DNA from: JAGVPT01 sp964439265
GTDB lineage: Bacteria; Bacteroidota; Ignavibacteria; UBA10030; UBA8401
Length of the DNA: 64,000 bases
Assembly (NCBI GenBank): GCA_964439265.1
Contig: CAYTOA010000001.1
Location: forward strand, 124,001-188,000
Direction of reading: 5' to 3'
The translations under genes were made by a program, and so were the position numbers. Under the pieces are notes generated by a model. The model worked only from the letters and a program-made list of their open reading frames with translations. It was not told where the DNA came from and searched no databases. Numbering within the stretch: the first letter of the stretch is position 1; each line of letters opens with the position of its first letter. Below are positions 24,447 to 33,783 of this stretch, one piece after another.

Positions 24447-25472
24447 TTAATACCGCCGGTTCTTAATAAGCACTTTTGAATAGTGGTTCAAGTTTTCCAG
24501 GACCTTTCCCGTGCCGCGGACGACGGCGGTCAGCGGGTCTTCAGCGACATGGACGGGCAAATTTGTTTCGAGCCTGAGCCGCTCATCCAGTCCCTTCAGC
24601 AGCGCACCTCCACCAGACAGCATGATGCCTCGGTCGAGAATATCCGAGGAAAGCTCGGGAGGAGTCCGTTCCAGGGTTAATTTGACGGCGTCGACGATCT
24701 GCTGGATGCACTCGTTCAGCGATTCCCGGATCTCCACCGAACTTGCTTCCGTAGTTTTTGGAATTCCGTTCACAAGGTCACGCCCTTTGACCTGGATCGT
24801 CACTTCTTCTTTGAGCGGCATCACCGACCCGACCTCGCACTTGATCGCTTCCGCCGTACGTTCGCCGATGAGAATGTTATGATTCTTCTTGAAGAACTGG
24901 ATGATCGCTGAATTCATTTCATCGCCTGCGATGCGGATGGATTCCTCGTTCACGATTCCCGACAGTGCAATGACGGCGATCTCCGTCGTTCCGCCCCCTA
25001 TGTCGACGACCATGTTGCCCACGGGGTTGTCGACGTCGAGTCCGACGCCGATCGCCGCGGCCATCGGCTCCGCGATAAGGTGCACTTCTTTTGCCCCTGC
25101 ATGTTCGGCTGAGTCCCGCACGGCACGCTTTTCTACCTCCGTCACGCCGCTGGGTACGCAGATGACGATGCGCCGGCTCGGCAGCCAGTTTGCGTGGATT
25201 TTTTTTATGAACTCCCGCAGCATCCCCTCTGCGATTTCAAAATCTGCGATAACTCCGTCTTTCATCGGCCGGATGGTGCGGATGTCGCGGTGCGTGCGTC
25301 CGAGCATTTCTCTCGCTTCGTTTCCGATCGCGACTATTTTTTTTGTGTTCCGGTCAAAGGCGACGATCGATGGTTCATTGAGGACGATGCCTTTGCCCTT
25401 CATATGGATAAGCGTATTGGCCGTACCGAGGTCGATTGCGAGGTCTGCGGAAAATAAGGAAAGAATTCCCAT
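24447..25472 (-). CDS. mreB: Rod shape-determining protein MreB (actin-like)
   Basis: This 341-residue actin homologue forms membrane-bound filaments that guide cell-wall elongation. The phosphate-1 loop is DLAIDLGTANTLI, phosphate-2 is MVVDIGGGTTEIAVI, and the adenosine loop is MLSGGGALLKGLDERL. The ATG is three codons inside a TTG. It lies downstream of purH on the same strand, with about 120 bases between, and upstream of mreC. Confidence 0.97.
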   Translation of the reverse strand: MGILSLFSADLAIDLGTANTLIHMKGKGIVLNEPSIVAFDRNTKKIVAIGNEAREMLGRTHRDIRTIRPMKDGVIADFEIAEGMLREFIKKIHANWLPSRRIVICVPSGVTEVEKRAVRDSAEHAGAKEVHLIAEPMAAAIGVGLDVDNPVGNMVVDIGGGTTEIAVIALSGIVNEESIRIAGDEMNSAIIQFFKKNHNILIGERTAEAIKCEVGSVMPLKEEVTIQVKGRDLVNGIPKTTEASSVEIRESLNECIQQIVDAVKLTLERTPPELSSDILDRGIMLSGGGALLKGLDERLRLETNLPVHVAEDPLTAVVRGTGKVLENLNHYSKVLIKNRRY

Positions 25473-25574
25473 TTGTATCAATGTCCGAAAGTTAAATAAA
25501 ATGCTGATGAAAAATACAAAATTCTAGCCCCAAAATCCTAAATAATATCGACAATCGTAACATTTACCCGATAA

Positions 25575-25593
25575 GAGTTCGAGTCCCGCCGGT
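25575..25593 (+). other. Possible tRNA 3'-end fragment
   Basis: GAGTTCGAGTCCCGCCGGT reads like the T-loop (TTCGAGT), the T-stem 3' half and part of the acceptor of a tRNA. The matching 5' half is absent and nothing upstream folds as a tRNA. It could be a relic of an integration site or chance. It abuts the purH stop. Confidence 0.25.
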
Positions 25594-27135
25594 CTAATGC
25601 TTGAAATGACGGATACCGGTAAAGACCATCGCGATGTTGTTCTCATTCGCTGCCTTAATCACCTCGTTATCGCGGACGGAGCCGCCCGGTTGAATCACCG
25701 CCGTCGCCCCGGCCTTGACAGCCTCGATCAGCCCGTCCGCGAAGGGGAAATACGCGTCCGACGCGACAACCGTATTCGCCAGTGACAGCCCCGCATCCTG
25801 CGCTTTGCGCACCGCTAGTTTGGACGAGTCCACTCTCGACATTTGGCCCGCCCCGATGCCGACCGTGGAATCCTTGAGAGCATACACGATAGCGTTGGAC
25901 TTCACATGCTTGGCGATTTTCCATGCGAAGATCATGGCGTCCATTTCATCGTCCGTCGGCTTTCGCTCTGTGACAACCTTGAGGTCTTCACGCGTGATGC
26001 GGGCAGTATCAGGGGCCTGGACGAGAAGTCCGCACGTAACCTTGCGAATATCCAATTCGATGACAGACCTGACGTCGCCGGTTTGCTGGATTAGGCGCCG
26101 ATCTTTTTTCTTCATCAGGAATTCGAGTACCTCCGGAGGAAAAGAAGGCGCGATGATGATTTCGGTAAAAATCTGATTGATTAATTCAGCGGCTGCCATA
26201 TCCAGAGGACGATTGACGGCCACGATGCCGCCGAACGCCGACTTCGCATCTGTTGCGATCGCGCGCTGGTATGCTTCTGCGATCGTTGATCCCTGTCCTG
26301 CACCGCACGGGTTTGTGTGTTTAATAATGACCGCCGTCGGTTCCGCAAATTCTGAAAGCAAGTTTACGGCAGCTGTGGTGTCGATAATATTGTTATACGA
26401 CATCTCCTTGCCGTGCAGCTTTTTGAAACAGTGTTCAAAATCCCCATACAACGCTGCACGCTGATGAGGATTCTCCCCGTAGCGAAGATCGAAAATCTTC
26501 TCAAGCGAGATAGTAAAGATCTCAGGGAAGTATTGCTGTTCCTCCGTTTTCTGCTGGAGGTACTGGGCGATAACCGCATCATAATGCGCCGTATGCTGGA
26601 AGGCCTCCTTCGCGAGTCTGAAACACGTTTCTTCGCTTACCGAACCGTTACGCTCGCGCAATTCCTGTGCCAGGGCGGAATATTTCTTAGGACTGACGAC
26701 AACACAGGAGAATCGATAATTCTTCGCGGCCGAGCGGATCATCGCCGGGCCGCCGATGTCAATTTGCTCGATCGCCTCTTCCGTTGTCACGCCGCTCTTC
26801 TCGATCGTTTCTTTGAACGGGTATAAGTTTACGACAACAAGATCAATGGACTGGATATGAAGGTCGTCGAGCTGTTTTCTGTGGACGGGATTGTCAAGTA
26901 CCGCAAGCAGCGCTGCATGGACCGCAGGGTGCAGCGTTTTCACTCTGCCGTCGAGTATCTCAGGAAAACCGGTAATCTCCGAAACTTGTTTTACGGGGAT
27001 ATTCGAGGCAGAGAGGAGGGCATGTGTTCCCCCTGTCGAAATCAACTCCACACCAAGGCGATGGAGTTCTGCGGCAAGCTCGACTATTCCTTCTTTGTTG
27101 GAAACGCTGAGAAGCGCCCGGCGGATCTTTAACAA
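25594..27135 (-). CDS. purH: Bifunctional AICAR formyltransferase / IMP cyclohydrolase
   Basis: The 513-residue enzyme carries out the last two steps of IMP synthesis. The N-terminal MGS-like cyclohydrolase (RRALLSVSNKEGIVELA, STGGTHALL, DGRVKTLHP) covers about residues 1-190. The C-terminal transformylase carries DLRYGENPHQRAALY, IIKHTNPCGAG and the end motif VRDNEVIKAANENNIAMVFT. It begins 21 bases after purN on the same strand and shares its promoter. Confidence 0.97.
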   Translation of the reverse strand: MLKIRRALLSVSNKEGIVELAAELHRLGVELISTGGTHALLSASNIPVKQVSEITGFPEILDGRVKTLHPAVHAALLAVLDNPVHRKQLDDLHIQSIDLVVVNLYPFKETIEKSGVTTEEAIEQIDIGGPAMIRSAAKNYRFSCVVVSPKKYSALAQELRERNGSVSEETCFRLAKEAFQHTAHYDAVIAQYLQQKTEEQQYFPEIFTISLEKIFDLRYGENPHQRAALYGDFEHCFKKLHGKEMSYNNIIDTTAAVNLLSEFAEPTAVIIKHTNPCGAGQGSTIAEAYQRAIATDAKSAFGGIVAVNRPLDMAAAELINQIFTEIIIAPSFPPEVLEFLMKKKDRRLIQQTGDVRSVIELDIRKVTCGLLVQAPDTARITREDLKVVTERKPTDDEMDAMIFAWKIAKHVKSNAIVYALKDSTVGIGAGQMSRVDSSKLAVRKAQDAGLSLANTVVASDAYFPFADGLIEAVKAGATAVIQPGGSVRDNEVIKAANENNIAMVFTGIRHFKH

Positions 27136-27156
27136 TGAATTCCTCTCGGTCTGTGG

Positions 27157-27777
27157 TCAGTCGTGAATGTGAACATTGCCGTCTTCGACGGTGATTTTCT
27201 TGCAGGCGAACAGTTCAACGGCACGCGGAAGCAGCCGGTGTTCAATACGCAGCACCTTCGCGGCGAGTATTTCAGGAGTATCGTTTGGGTCTACCGGTAT
27301 CGATTCTTGAAGCACGATGGAACCGTGGTCAAAGTCGTTGTCGACGATGTGCACGGTTGCGCCGGAGACTGATTCGTGCTGTGCGATCACCGCTTCGTGG
27401 ACGTGATGGCCGAACATACCCTGTCCGCCAAAAGCCGGCAGCAGCGCCGGGTGCACGTTGATGATTCTATTTCGGTATCGAAGGACGACGGCCGGATCGA
27501 TTTTTTTCATGTACCCGGCAAGAACGATAAAATCTGCGCCGTGCGACTCGAGCGCTGAAAGAATCGCTTGTGTGAATGCATCCTTCGAAGGAAAGTGCTT
27601 CTGGCTGAGATGAAGTGCCGGGATATGAAACGATCGAGCGAGGGCCAACGCACCCGCGTCAGAATTGTTGCTGATCACAACAACAATCTTTGCATCGATA
27701 TTTCTTTTTGAAATAGCTTCGGTTAACGCTTGAAAATTCGAACCGCGTCCCGAAGCAAACACCGCAATTGATAACAA
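27157..27777 (-). CDS. purN: Phosphoribosylglycinamide formyltransferase
   Basis: This 206-residue folate-dependent GART transformylase acts early in purine synthesis. GRGSNFQAL binds the substrate phosphate; N and H of INVHPALLP and D of DFDHGSIVLQ are the catalytic residues. The start must be TTG: an in-frame TAG lies three codons upstream and no ATG or GTG comes before the conserved ASGRGSN. The TTG may hold expression down. A clear promoter with an inverted repeat lies upstream, and purH follows. Confidence 0.94.
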   Translation of the reverse strand: MLSIAVFASGRGSNFQALTEAISKRNIDAKIVVVISNNSDAGALALARSFHIPALHLSQKHFPSKDAFTQAILSALESHGADFIVLAGYMKKIDPAVVLRYRNRIINVHPALLPAFGGQGMFGHHVHEAVIAQHESVSGATVHIVDNDFDHGSIVLQESIPVDPNDTPEILAAKVLRIEHRLLPRAVELFACKKITVEDGNVHIHD

Positions 27778-27810
27778 TGGGAGCTATCCGCGCCTATAAA
27801 TTTCACTGTG

Positions 27811-27846
27811 AATGTAATCATTAATGATTTATTTGTCAATGATTAC
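27811..27846 (-). promoter_or_regulatory. purN-purH promoter with overlapping inverted repeat
   Basis: TTGACA (27839-27834), a 17-base spacer and TACATT (27816-27811) make a near-consensus promoter reading into purN. The perfect inverted repeat GTAATCATT-N15-AATGATTAC (27846-27814) overlaps the -35 side and runs to the edge of the -10, which is where a repressor would sit. The binding protein is unknown. Confidence 0.75.
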
Positions 27847-27853
27847 CGGCGTC

Positions 27854-27875
27854 AAAGATGCATTGCCGCATCTTT
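27854..27875 (-). terminator. Hairpin downstream of sodC, possible terminator
   Basis: AAAGATGC-N6-GCATCTTT is a perfect 8-bp stem about 55 bases after the sodC stop. On the minus strand it is followed only by a short T stretch; on the plus strand by TCTTCTCTT. It separates sodC from the purN promoter. Confidence 0.5.
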
Positions 27876-27930
27876 CTTCTCTTGCAGTCTGTGAGCCCGA
27901 TCGGCATCCGCACGGCTCCCGAACGGGGTA

Positions 27931-28485
27931 CTATTTCGCTATCCCGATAACGCCGCATGCCAAGCGCGCTCCCGCGGCTCCGGTCGGCTGCGTCTTGAGG
28001 TCGTCTTCCTTTTCATGGACGATCACCCCCCTGCCAATGATTGAGTTCTTCCCTGAGAACGAGATCATCGAATCGACGTAGTCAAGATGGGCCTTTCCCT
28101 CCTTGTCTGCCTCGATATTGCCGAGATCGCCGGCATGACGCTCTTTGCTCGACGGCCCGCTATGAAGCATCTTCGCAGGGTTAAAATGTCCGCCTGCTGA
28201 ACTTCCGTCTTCCGAACTGCAATCTCCGAATTCGTGTATGTGAAATCCATGTTTACCAGGCGTCAATCCGGTCAGGTCCGCTACCACGCGGATACCTTCC
28301 GCTACAGCCTCAAACCTCACGATTCCCGATACCGTATTACCCTTTGTTGGAGTGAGGACCGCGACGGCCCTGGCGATCGTGCTGTCCCCCATCGCAGGGT
28401 GATTCATCTGTGCAATTGAAGTTTCGAAACATAATCCAAGTACGGACAGCACAACTGTGGCCAAGACAACCTTTAGTGTATGCAT
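27931..28485 (-). CDS. sodC: Copper/zinc superoxide dismutase
   Basis: The 184-residue precursor has a signal peptide (about 1-25), so the enzyme acts in the periplasm, converting superoxide to peroxide and oxygen. Metal ligands are seen in HGFHIHEFGDC, GGHFNP, RHAGDLGN and the C-terminal GRGVIVHEKEDDL. The two disulfide cysteines are in GDCSSEDG and RLACGVIG. AGGAGA precedes the ATG. It stands alone between LD-carboxypeptidase and purN genes on the same strand. Confidence 0.96.
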   Translation of the reverse strand: MHTLKVVLATVVLSVLGLCFETSIAQMNHPAMGDSTIARAVAVLTPTKGNTVSGIVRFEAVAEGIRVVADLTGLTPGKHGFHIHEFGDCSSEDGSSAGGHFNPAKMLHSGPSSKERHAGDLGNIEADKEGKAHLDYVDSMISFSGKNSIIGRGVIVHEKEDDLKTQPTGAAGARLACGVIGIAK

Positions 28486-28743
28486 AATTCTCCTTGTTGT
28501 TGGACGAAAGATCTCTCGGCGGATTAAAAGCGGATCTCTTCCGCGTATCGCGCCGAATAATAAAGAATGTGATTCATGATCTTCATTTTGTAATTGATTG
28601 TTGCGTATCGATTAACCGGCATTTCCAAGGAGGGATGAGTGGAGCTTTCTTTCAGGCTTCAGGAAAGACTAAGAAAATAAATATTGACATGCAAAATGCT
28701 TCAACATCTCACGCGACAAAACTCTTATGGTCCCGGCGTGCAC

Positions 28744-29688
28744 TTACGTCACGACGGCCGCCTCATCAAACGATAGGGAGCAATGTCCAGCTTCCACTGT
28801 TGCCCTGATTCCAATTGGCATGGTAAGCTTCCGCGCAACGTGTCCGTAGACGAGCCCTGTTAAGATTGGCTTCGAGAGTAGGGAGAGATGGTCGGCAATT
28901 ATCTCATCCACGGTGAGGTGCGGTTTTGAGGCGTCGTGTGGTTTGATGTCGGTCAACTCCCCCACAATGATGCCTTTCGTGTCTCTGAATATTCCTGCCA
29001 GAGCCATTTGGTTCATCATCCGGTCAAACCGGTAGCACTCTTCTTCGATCTCTTCAAAGAACAAAATAGAATTTTTGAACGAAGGCAGATAGGGTGTTCC
29101 GGCAATTGAAGTAATAAGCGACAAGTTGCCGCCGATCAACAGGCCTGTTGCTTTTCCCTTTCCGATCGCTTTGAGATGACGCGAGTCAGGATTCCGGACA
29201 CCGCCCATTTTTTTAGTGGACGTGATCATTTTCCAAAAATGCTCTTCTGTAAAAGGGTCGATTCCTTTGAACATTTCAACTCCCACCATCGGCCCAGAAA
29301 AAGAGACCAAACCGGTGTTCTTGTAAAGCGCCAGTTGCAATGCAGTAAGGTCGCTGTAACCTACAAAGATTTTCGGATTGCGTTTGACGAGTTGATAATT
29401 GATCAGCGGAAGTAACCGGGGCGTTCCGTAACCTCCTCTCACGGCGATAATCGCCCGCACTTCTTTATCCGCGAACATTTCGTTCATGTCCGTCGCGCGC
29501 TGCTGGTCGGTGCCCGCCAGATAGCCGCGAACGGCGCGGACATGTTTTCCGAACTTGACGCGATACCCGAGACGCTCGAGGTATTCCGCTCCTTTTTCGA
29601 TTCTATCGGGAGTCGAAGGTGGACTTGAGGGCGAAATCACGCCGATAACGTCTCCTCGCCTGAGCGCTGTGGGTTTGACTGGCTTCAT
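28744..29688 (-). CDS. LD-carboxypeptidase (peptidase family S66)
   Basis: This 314-residue enzyme is of the MccF/LdcA type. The nucleophile serine is in the elbow VGYSDLTALQLAL, the glutamate/glycine region is TGLLIGGNLSLI, and the catalytic histidine is in VYGHVARKLTMPIG. LdcA trims the terminal D-alanine from muropeptide tetrapeptides during wall recycling, while MccF relatives detoxify peptide-nucleotides. No signal peptide is seen, so it is probably cytoplasmic and LdcA-like. It follows the barrel protein gene on the same strand. Confidence 0.92.
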   Translation of the reverse strand: MKPVKPTALRRGDVIGVISPSSPPSTPDRIEKGAEYLERLGYRVKFGKHVRAVRGYLAGTDQQRATDMNEMFADKEVRAIIAVRGGYGTPRLLPLINYQLVKRNPKIFVGYSDLTALQLALYKNTGLVSFSGPMVGVEMFKGIDPFTEEHFWKMITSTKKMGGVRNPDSRHLKAIGKGKATGLLIGGNLSLITSIAGTPYLPSFKNSILFFEEIEEECYRFDRMMNQMALAGIFRDTKGIIVGELTDIKPHDASKPHLTVDEIIADHLSLLSKPILTGLVYGHVARKLTMPIGIRATVEAGHCSLSFDEAAVVT

Positions 29689-29724
29689 AATGCTATTCGT
29701 ACTGATATTTTTCTCTGACGTCGA

Positions 29725-30582
29725 CTAGTTGGCGGACACCATGTTCTGTATGATTGAAAAATCATACCCGACGACCAGCTCGGCACCTTTTGAATTGTCC
29801 GAAGGCGCAAACGATAGAACGCCGAGAAGTTTCCATGAAAGGCCCGCGACAGTCGTTTTCACACCGGCATCTCCATTTGCGAGCCGGTAGACTCCCGGAC
29901 CCTGATGTCCTGTTCTCCCCGCGGTTTCAAGGATGAAAGTACTCTTATCTCCTATTGGGACGTAACTGCCGAACGCATAAATAAGCACATCATGTTGATC
30001 GCTCAGCCTTGCGGGGTTCCCGAGAATTCCGAGGCCGACATTCGCGACCCATCGAATCCCGGCTATATGTTTCTCCAGCAAAAAAGATGAGTAGGAATCG
30101 AACTCATCGACGCCGAGACCCGATTCGTTCCCCGCGTTCGGGAGTTGAACTCCGAAACGAATCGAAACTGTTGTAAAAAAATGGTACTCAGAGATCAACC
30201 GAAACTTCGTCCAGAGTGTGAAATCGCCGATGTCTCCAGTGACCGAGTTCGTTGTCGTTACCGCGCTGTTGAATGCTTCATGCCTGCTTTTAACATCCAG
30301 GAGGTCGAGTAGTGTGCCGTCAAATTGAAGTTCAACATTATTGTCGTATGAGAAACCGAATCGGAGGTTGCCCAGCTTCGATAAGGTACCTTCCAGGCCG
30401 GAAAGCGGAAAGCTCTGATCGGCAAACCTTCCGAACCCAATCTCGGCGTGTGCAGCGCCTGCGGATAGGATTTCGGGTGTCTCAGCTGGAACAGGGTATT
30501 GCTGGGAGATGAGGAATGTTGGAAAAGAGATGAAGGAACACAATGCGATGCTGACTCTGTGGAAAGAAGAGAAGGCTGGCAT
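29725..30582 (-). CDS. Predicted outer-membrane beta-barrel protein
   Basis: The 285-residue precursor has an N-terminal signal peptide (hydrophobic run IALCSFISFPTFLI). The mature part alternates hydrophobic and polar residues in strands such as LRFGFSYDNNVELQFD, FFTTVSIRFGVQLPN and IRWVANVGLGILG. It resembles the transporter/meta-pathway phenol-degradation barrel family. The substrate is unknown. It starts 39 bases after nuoF, an odd neighbour that probably reflects rearrangement rather than function. Confidence 0.7.
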   Translation of the reverse strand: MPAFSSFHRVSIALCSFISFPTFLISQQYPVPAETPEILSAGAAHAEIGFGRFADQSFPLSGLEGTLSKLGNLRFGFSYDNNVELQFDGTLLDLLDVKSRHEAFNSAVTTTNSVTGDIGDFTLWTKFRLISEYHFFTTVSIRFGVQLPNAGNESGLGVDEFDSYSSFLLEKHIAGIRWVANVGLGILGNPARLSDQHDVLIYAFGSYVPIGDKSTFILETAGRTGHQGPGVYRLANGDAGVKTTVAGLSWKLLGVLSFAPSDNSKGAELVVGYDFSIIQNMVSAN

Positions 30583-30621
30583 TCAGTAAATGATTGATTG
30601 TGGCCTAATTCCAGGGATTTG

Positions 30622-31899
30622 TCATGAGGCAGCCGCCACGGACGATTCTCTTGCGGCCGGCGTCTTTGAGACGCGTTTCTCAAACTCATCCCGAAACCGT
30701 CGGATCATACTTTGCACCGGCCACGCGGCGGCATCGCCAAGAGCGCATATGGTATTGCCCTCTATATTATTGGCAATGTCCATGAGCAAGTCGATATCAG
30801 AGACGTGTGCGTCTCCTGATTCGAAGCGCTTCAATATCTTCCAAAGCCAGCCGGTTCCTTCGCGGCACGGCGTGCACTGTCCGCATGACTCGTGATAATA
30901 AAATTTTGAAATACGAGTAATAACGCGAATCAGGTCCGTGTCTTCATCCATTACGATCATGCCTGCCGTCCCGACGGACGAGCCTGCGGCTTTCAGAGAA
31001 TCGGCGTCCATCCGGACTCCTTCGATCGATTCCCCGCGGAGAATCATTGTCGACGAGCCGCCGGGGATTACCGCCTTAATCTTTTTATCGTTCGGAATTC
31101 CGCCGGCATACCGGTAGATCAAATCTGTCAGCAGCTCGCCGGTTGCAACTTCATACACCCCCGGCTTGTTGACATGCCCGCTGATGCCGACGAGAATTGG
31201 CCCCGGGTGTTTTGGCGTGCCGATCTTGGAATACCATTCCCAGCCCTTGTTGATGATGAGCGGTGCGTTGCAAATAGTCTCGACATTATTGATCGTCGTT
31301 GGGCAGCCCCAGACGCCGTTCTGTGCAGGGAAGGGGGGTTTCACTCTTGGATATCCTCGCTGCCCTTCGAGCGAATTCATGAGCGCGGATTCTTCTCCGC
31401 AGATATATGCACCGGCGCCTTTGTGTAGGACGATGTTTGTGGAAAATCCGGAAGACAGAATATTCTGTCCGACGTACCCTTTTGCATAGGCATCATCGAG
31501 CGCCTTCTGAAGCATCTTCACCCACTTGCCGTACTCTCCGCGTATGTATATGTATGCCGTCGTAATTCCCATCGCGTAGCATGCAATCACCGTTCCCTCG
31601 ATGAGCATGTGCGGGTTGAGTTCGAAGATCTGTCGGTCTTTGAACGTCCCCGGTTCCGATTCATCGCCGTTAACGCATAAGTACTTCGCCTTGGTTGTCT
31701 GCTTCGGCATGAAGGTCCATTTCAATCCTGTAGGAAAGCAAGCGCCTCCCCGTCCGCGAAGATTCGACTTTTTCACTTCGTCCGTGACTTCTTCCGGTTT
31801 CATCCCGAGGGCTTTTTTCAGCGCACCGTATCCGCCGTGCTCCTCGTACACTTCGAGCGTATGATAATTTGGAATTTCAGGGAGGATGTATCGTTCCAT
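30622..31899 (-). CDS. nuoF: NADH-quinone oxidoreductase subunit F
   Basis: The 425-residue subunit holds FMN, the NADH site and cluster N3 of complex I. LRGRGGACFPTGLKW binds FMN (the usual GRGGAGFP has G to C here), CVNGDESEPGTFKDR is the NADH-site stretch, and CGQCTPCREG with a later cysteine binds 4Fe-4S. It is the last nuo gene of this cluster; nuoG and the membrane-arm genes H-N are not in the window. Confidence 0.96.
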   Translation of the reverse strand: MERYILPEIPNYHTLEVYEEHGGYGALKKALGMKPEEVTDEVKKSNLRGRGGACFPTGLKWTFMPKQTTKAKYLCVNGDESEPGTFKDRQIFELNPHMLIEGTVIACYAMGITTAYIYIRGEYGKWVKMLQKALDDAYAKGYVGQNILSSGFSTNIVLHKGAGAYICGEESALMNSLEGQRGYPRVKPPFPAQNGVWGCPTTINNVETICNAPLIINKGWEWYSKIGTPKHPGPILVGISGHVNKPGVYEVATGELLTDLIYRYAGGIPNDKKIKAVIPGGSSTMILRGESIEGVRMDADSLKAAGSSVGTAGMIVMDEDTDLIRVITRISKFYYHESCGQCTPCREGTGWLWKILKRFESGDAHVSDIDLLMDIANNIEGNTICALGDAAAWPVQSMIRRFRDEFEKRVSKTPAARESSVAAAS

Positions 31900-31946
31900 G
31901 TGCAGTCAGTTTGAACCACGTCAGGGTCGGTACCCTTGACATGCGT

Positions 31947-32411
31947 TTATTCTAAGGATGATAGGATCTCTTCGGTTTTTTTCGGCGTCAAATTTTCGTA
32001 ATACTCTTCACCGATCGCTAACATTGGCGCGCCGCCGCATGCACCCATACATTCGACCTCGCTGACAGTCCATTTGCCGTCGGCAGAAGTCTCTCCAGGT
32101 TTTGCACCGCATCGATGTTCGATCGTCTCCAAAATCTTATCAGACCCGCGAAGCATGCACGAAATGTTTGTACACACTTCAATATGATACCTGCCTAGCT
32201 TCTTGGAGTTGTACATTGAATAGAACGTCACTACGCCGAGGACATGTCCGTACGGAAGGTCCAATAGCTTGCCGACGTACCGCATCATCTCTTCGGAAAT
32301 CCAGCCTTCCTGTTCCTGAGCAATCCAGAGGATGGGCAAGAGGGCAGCCTGGGATGCAGGGTATCGTGTCCTGATCTCTTCGGCTTTTTTTAGACTTTCT
32401 TCAGTCAGCAT
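31947..32411 (-). CDS. nuoE: NADH-quinone oxidoreductase subunit E
   Basis: This 154-residue thioredoxin-like subunit holds the 2Fe-2S cluster N1a. Ligands are the cysteines of EVCTNISCML and ECMGACGGAPM. The N-terminal helical part contains LLPILWIAQEQEGWI and FYSMYN. It lies 47 bases before nuoF and is separated from nuoD by a 93-base gap rich in short repeats (GGCCAAAGGCCAA). Confidence 0.96.
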   Translation of the reverse strand: MLTEESLKKAEEIRTRYPASQAALLPILWIAQEQEGWISEEMMRYVGKLLDLPYGHVLGVVTFYSMYNSKKLGRYHIEVCTNISCMLRGSDKILETIEHRCGAKPGETSADGKWTVSEVECMGACGGAPMLAIGEEYYENLTPKKTEEILSSLE

Positions 32412-32504
32412 AACGGAAGCGTTAGGTATTAGCTTTTTGCTTTTAGTAGGACTTCAGATCGAAATTCTTTACCAATAACTAATGGCCAAAGGCCAACGGC
32501 TTTT

Positions 32505-33761
32505 TTACTTGTCGGCCTCTCCCATCACGGGATCAATACTGCCGATAATCGCGACGACATCAGAGATCATTCTGCCCTTGAGGAGCAACGGGAGCAGCTG
32601 CAAATTCATGAATGAAGGGGAGCGTATCTTTAATCGCCATGGATGTCCTTCACCCCTGCTTTGAATATAGAAGCCGAGCTCCCCTTTGGAGCCTTCAATC
32701 GCATGATACACTTCGCCCGCCGGAGGATTGACGCCGAAGTTGATGATCATGAAATCGTGGATCAACTCTTCCATCTTCGTGTAAACACGTTCTTTTTGGG
32801 GGAGAACTTTTTTCGGCTCGAATGCTTGAACCGGTCCCGAAGGAATCTTGTCGAGCGCTTGCTGAACGATCCGCAAGCTCTCTTTCATTTCGTTGATTCG
32901 TACATAATAGCGGGCAAGGCAGTCGCCGTCGGGAATGACAGGGATTTCAAAATCAAGTTCATCGTACACCAGATACGGGTTGGATCGGCGCAGGTCATGT
33001 TCAACGCCGGAGCCGCGCAAATTCGGCCCCGAAAATCCCATTGCGATCGCCTGCTCGCGGGTGATGACCCCTACGCCGTCAGTGCGCTCGACGAAGATCC
33101 TGTTTCGATTGAGCAGGCTTTCGCATTCGGCCAGATTTGCCGGAAAACGGTTGACAAAATCCTGGATCGATTTTCTTGTATCGTCCGTCATATCCTGTGA
33201 GATCCCGCCGATGCGCGTATAGCTCGTAGTAAATCGGGCGCCCGTCAGATCCTCGAAGATATCGTACAATTTTTCCCGCTCGCGGAATGTCCACATGAAG
33301 ACCGTTACCGCTCCGATATCCAGCCCGAGTGCTCCCACAGCCAGAAGGTGGGAAGAGATGCGGGCCAGCTCGGAAATGATGACGCGGATGAACTGTGCGC
33401 GTCGCGGCGCTTCAACACCCAATAATTTTTCGACCGCAAGGATGTACGCGGTGTTGTTCATCAGCGGCGAGATATAATCGAGCCTGTCGGTGTGTGGGAT
33501 GAACTCGTGGTAGCTGCAATTTTCGGCAAGCTTTTCGTATCCCCGGTGCAGGTAGCCGAGTTCCGGAACCACCGCGGCAACGGTTTCTCCGTCCAGTTTT
33601 ATGAGCAACCGTAACACACCGTGAGTCGCGGGGTGTTGCGGTCCCATATTGAGGATCATTTCATTCTCAAGCGGGTCGGTGAACTGGGCGCTTGTATCCT
33701 TATCCTCCAAGGCATGGAGGATCTTGCTCTTTTTCGGTTCTATTTCGTACGACGTGGTCAT
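32505..33761 (-). CDS. nuoD: NADH-quinone oxidoreductase subunit D
   Basis: This 418-residue 49-kDa subunit forms the quinone site with NuoB. Typical motifs are MGPQHPATHGVLRL, ELGYLHRGYEKLAE and CEFNYLHRG-type surroundings, and the C-terminus ends IGSIDPVMGEADK. The ATG at 33761 is taken as start; a GTG five codons upstream is possible. nuoC lies 22 bases upstream. Confidence 0.96.
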   Translation of the reverse strand: MTTSYEIEPKKSKILHALEDKDTSAQFTDPLENEMILNMGPQHPATHGVLRLLIKLDGETVAAVVPELGYLHRGYEKLAENCSYHEFIPHTDRLDYISPLMNNTAYILAVEKLLGVEAPRRAQFIRVIISELARISSHLLAVGALGLDIGAVTVFMWTFREREKLYDIFEDLTGARFTTSYTRIGGISQDMTDDTRKSIQDFVNRFPANLAECESLLNRNRIFVERTDGVGVITREQAIAMGFSGPNLRGSGVEHDLRRSNPYLVYDELDFEIPVIPDGDCLARYYVRINEMKESLRIVQQALDKIPSGPVQAFEPKKVLPQKERVYTKMEELIHDFMIINFGVNPPAGEVYHAIEGSKGELGFYIQSRGEGHPWRLKIRSPSFMNLQLLPLLLKGRMISDVVAIIGSIDPVMGEADK

Positions 33762-33783
33762 TGCTGGCTGCGGCACAATTGGA

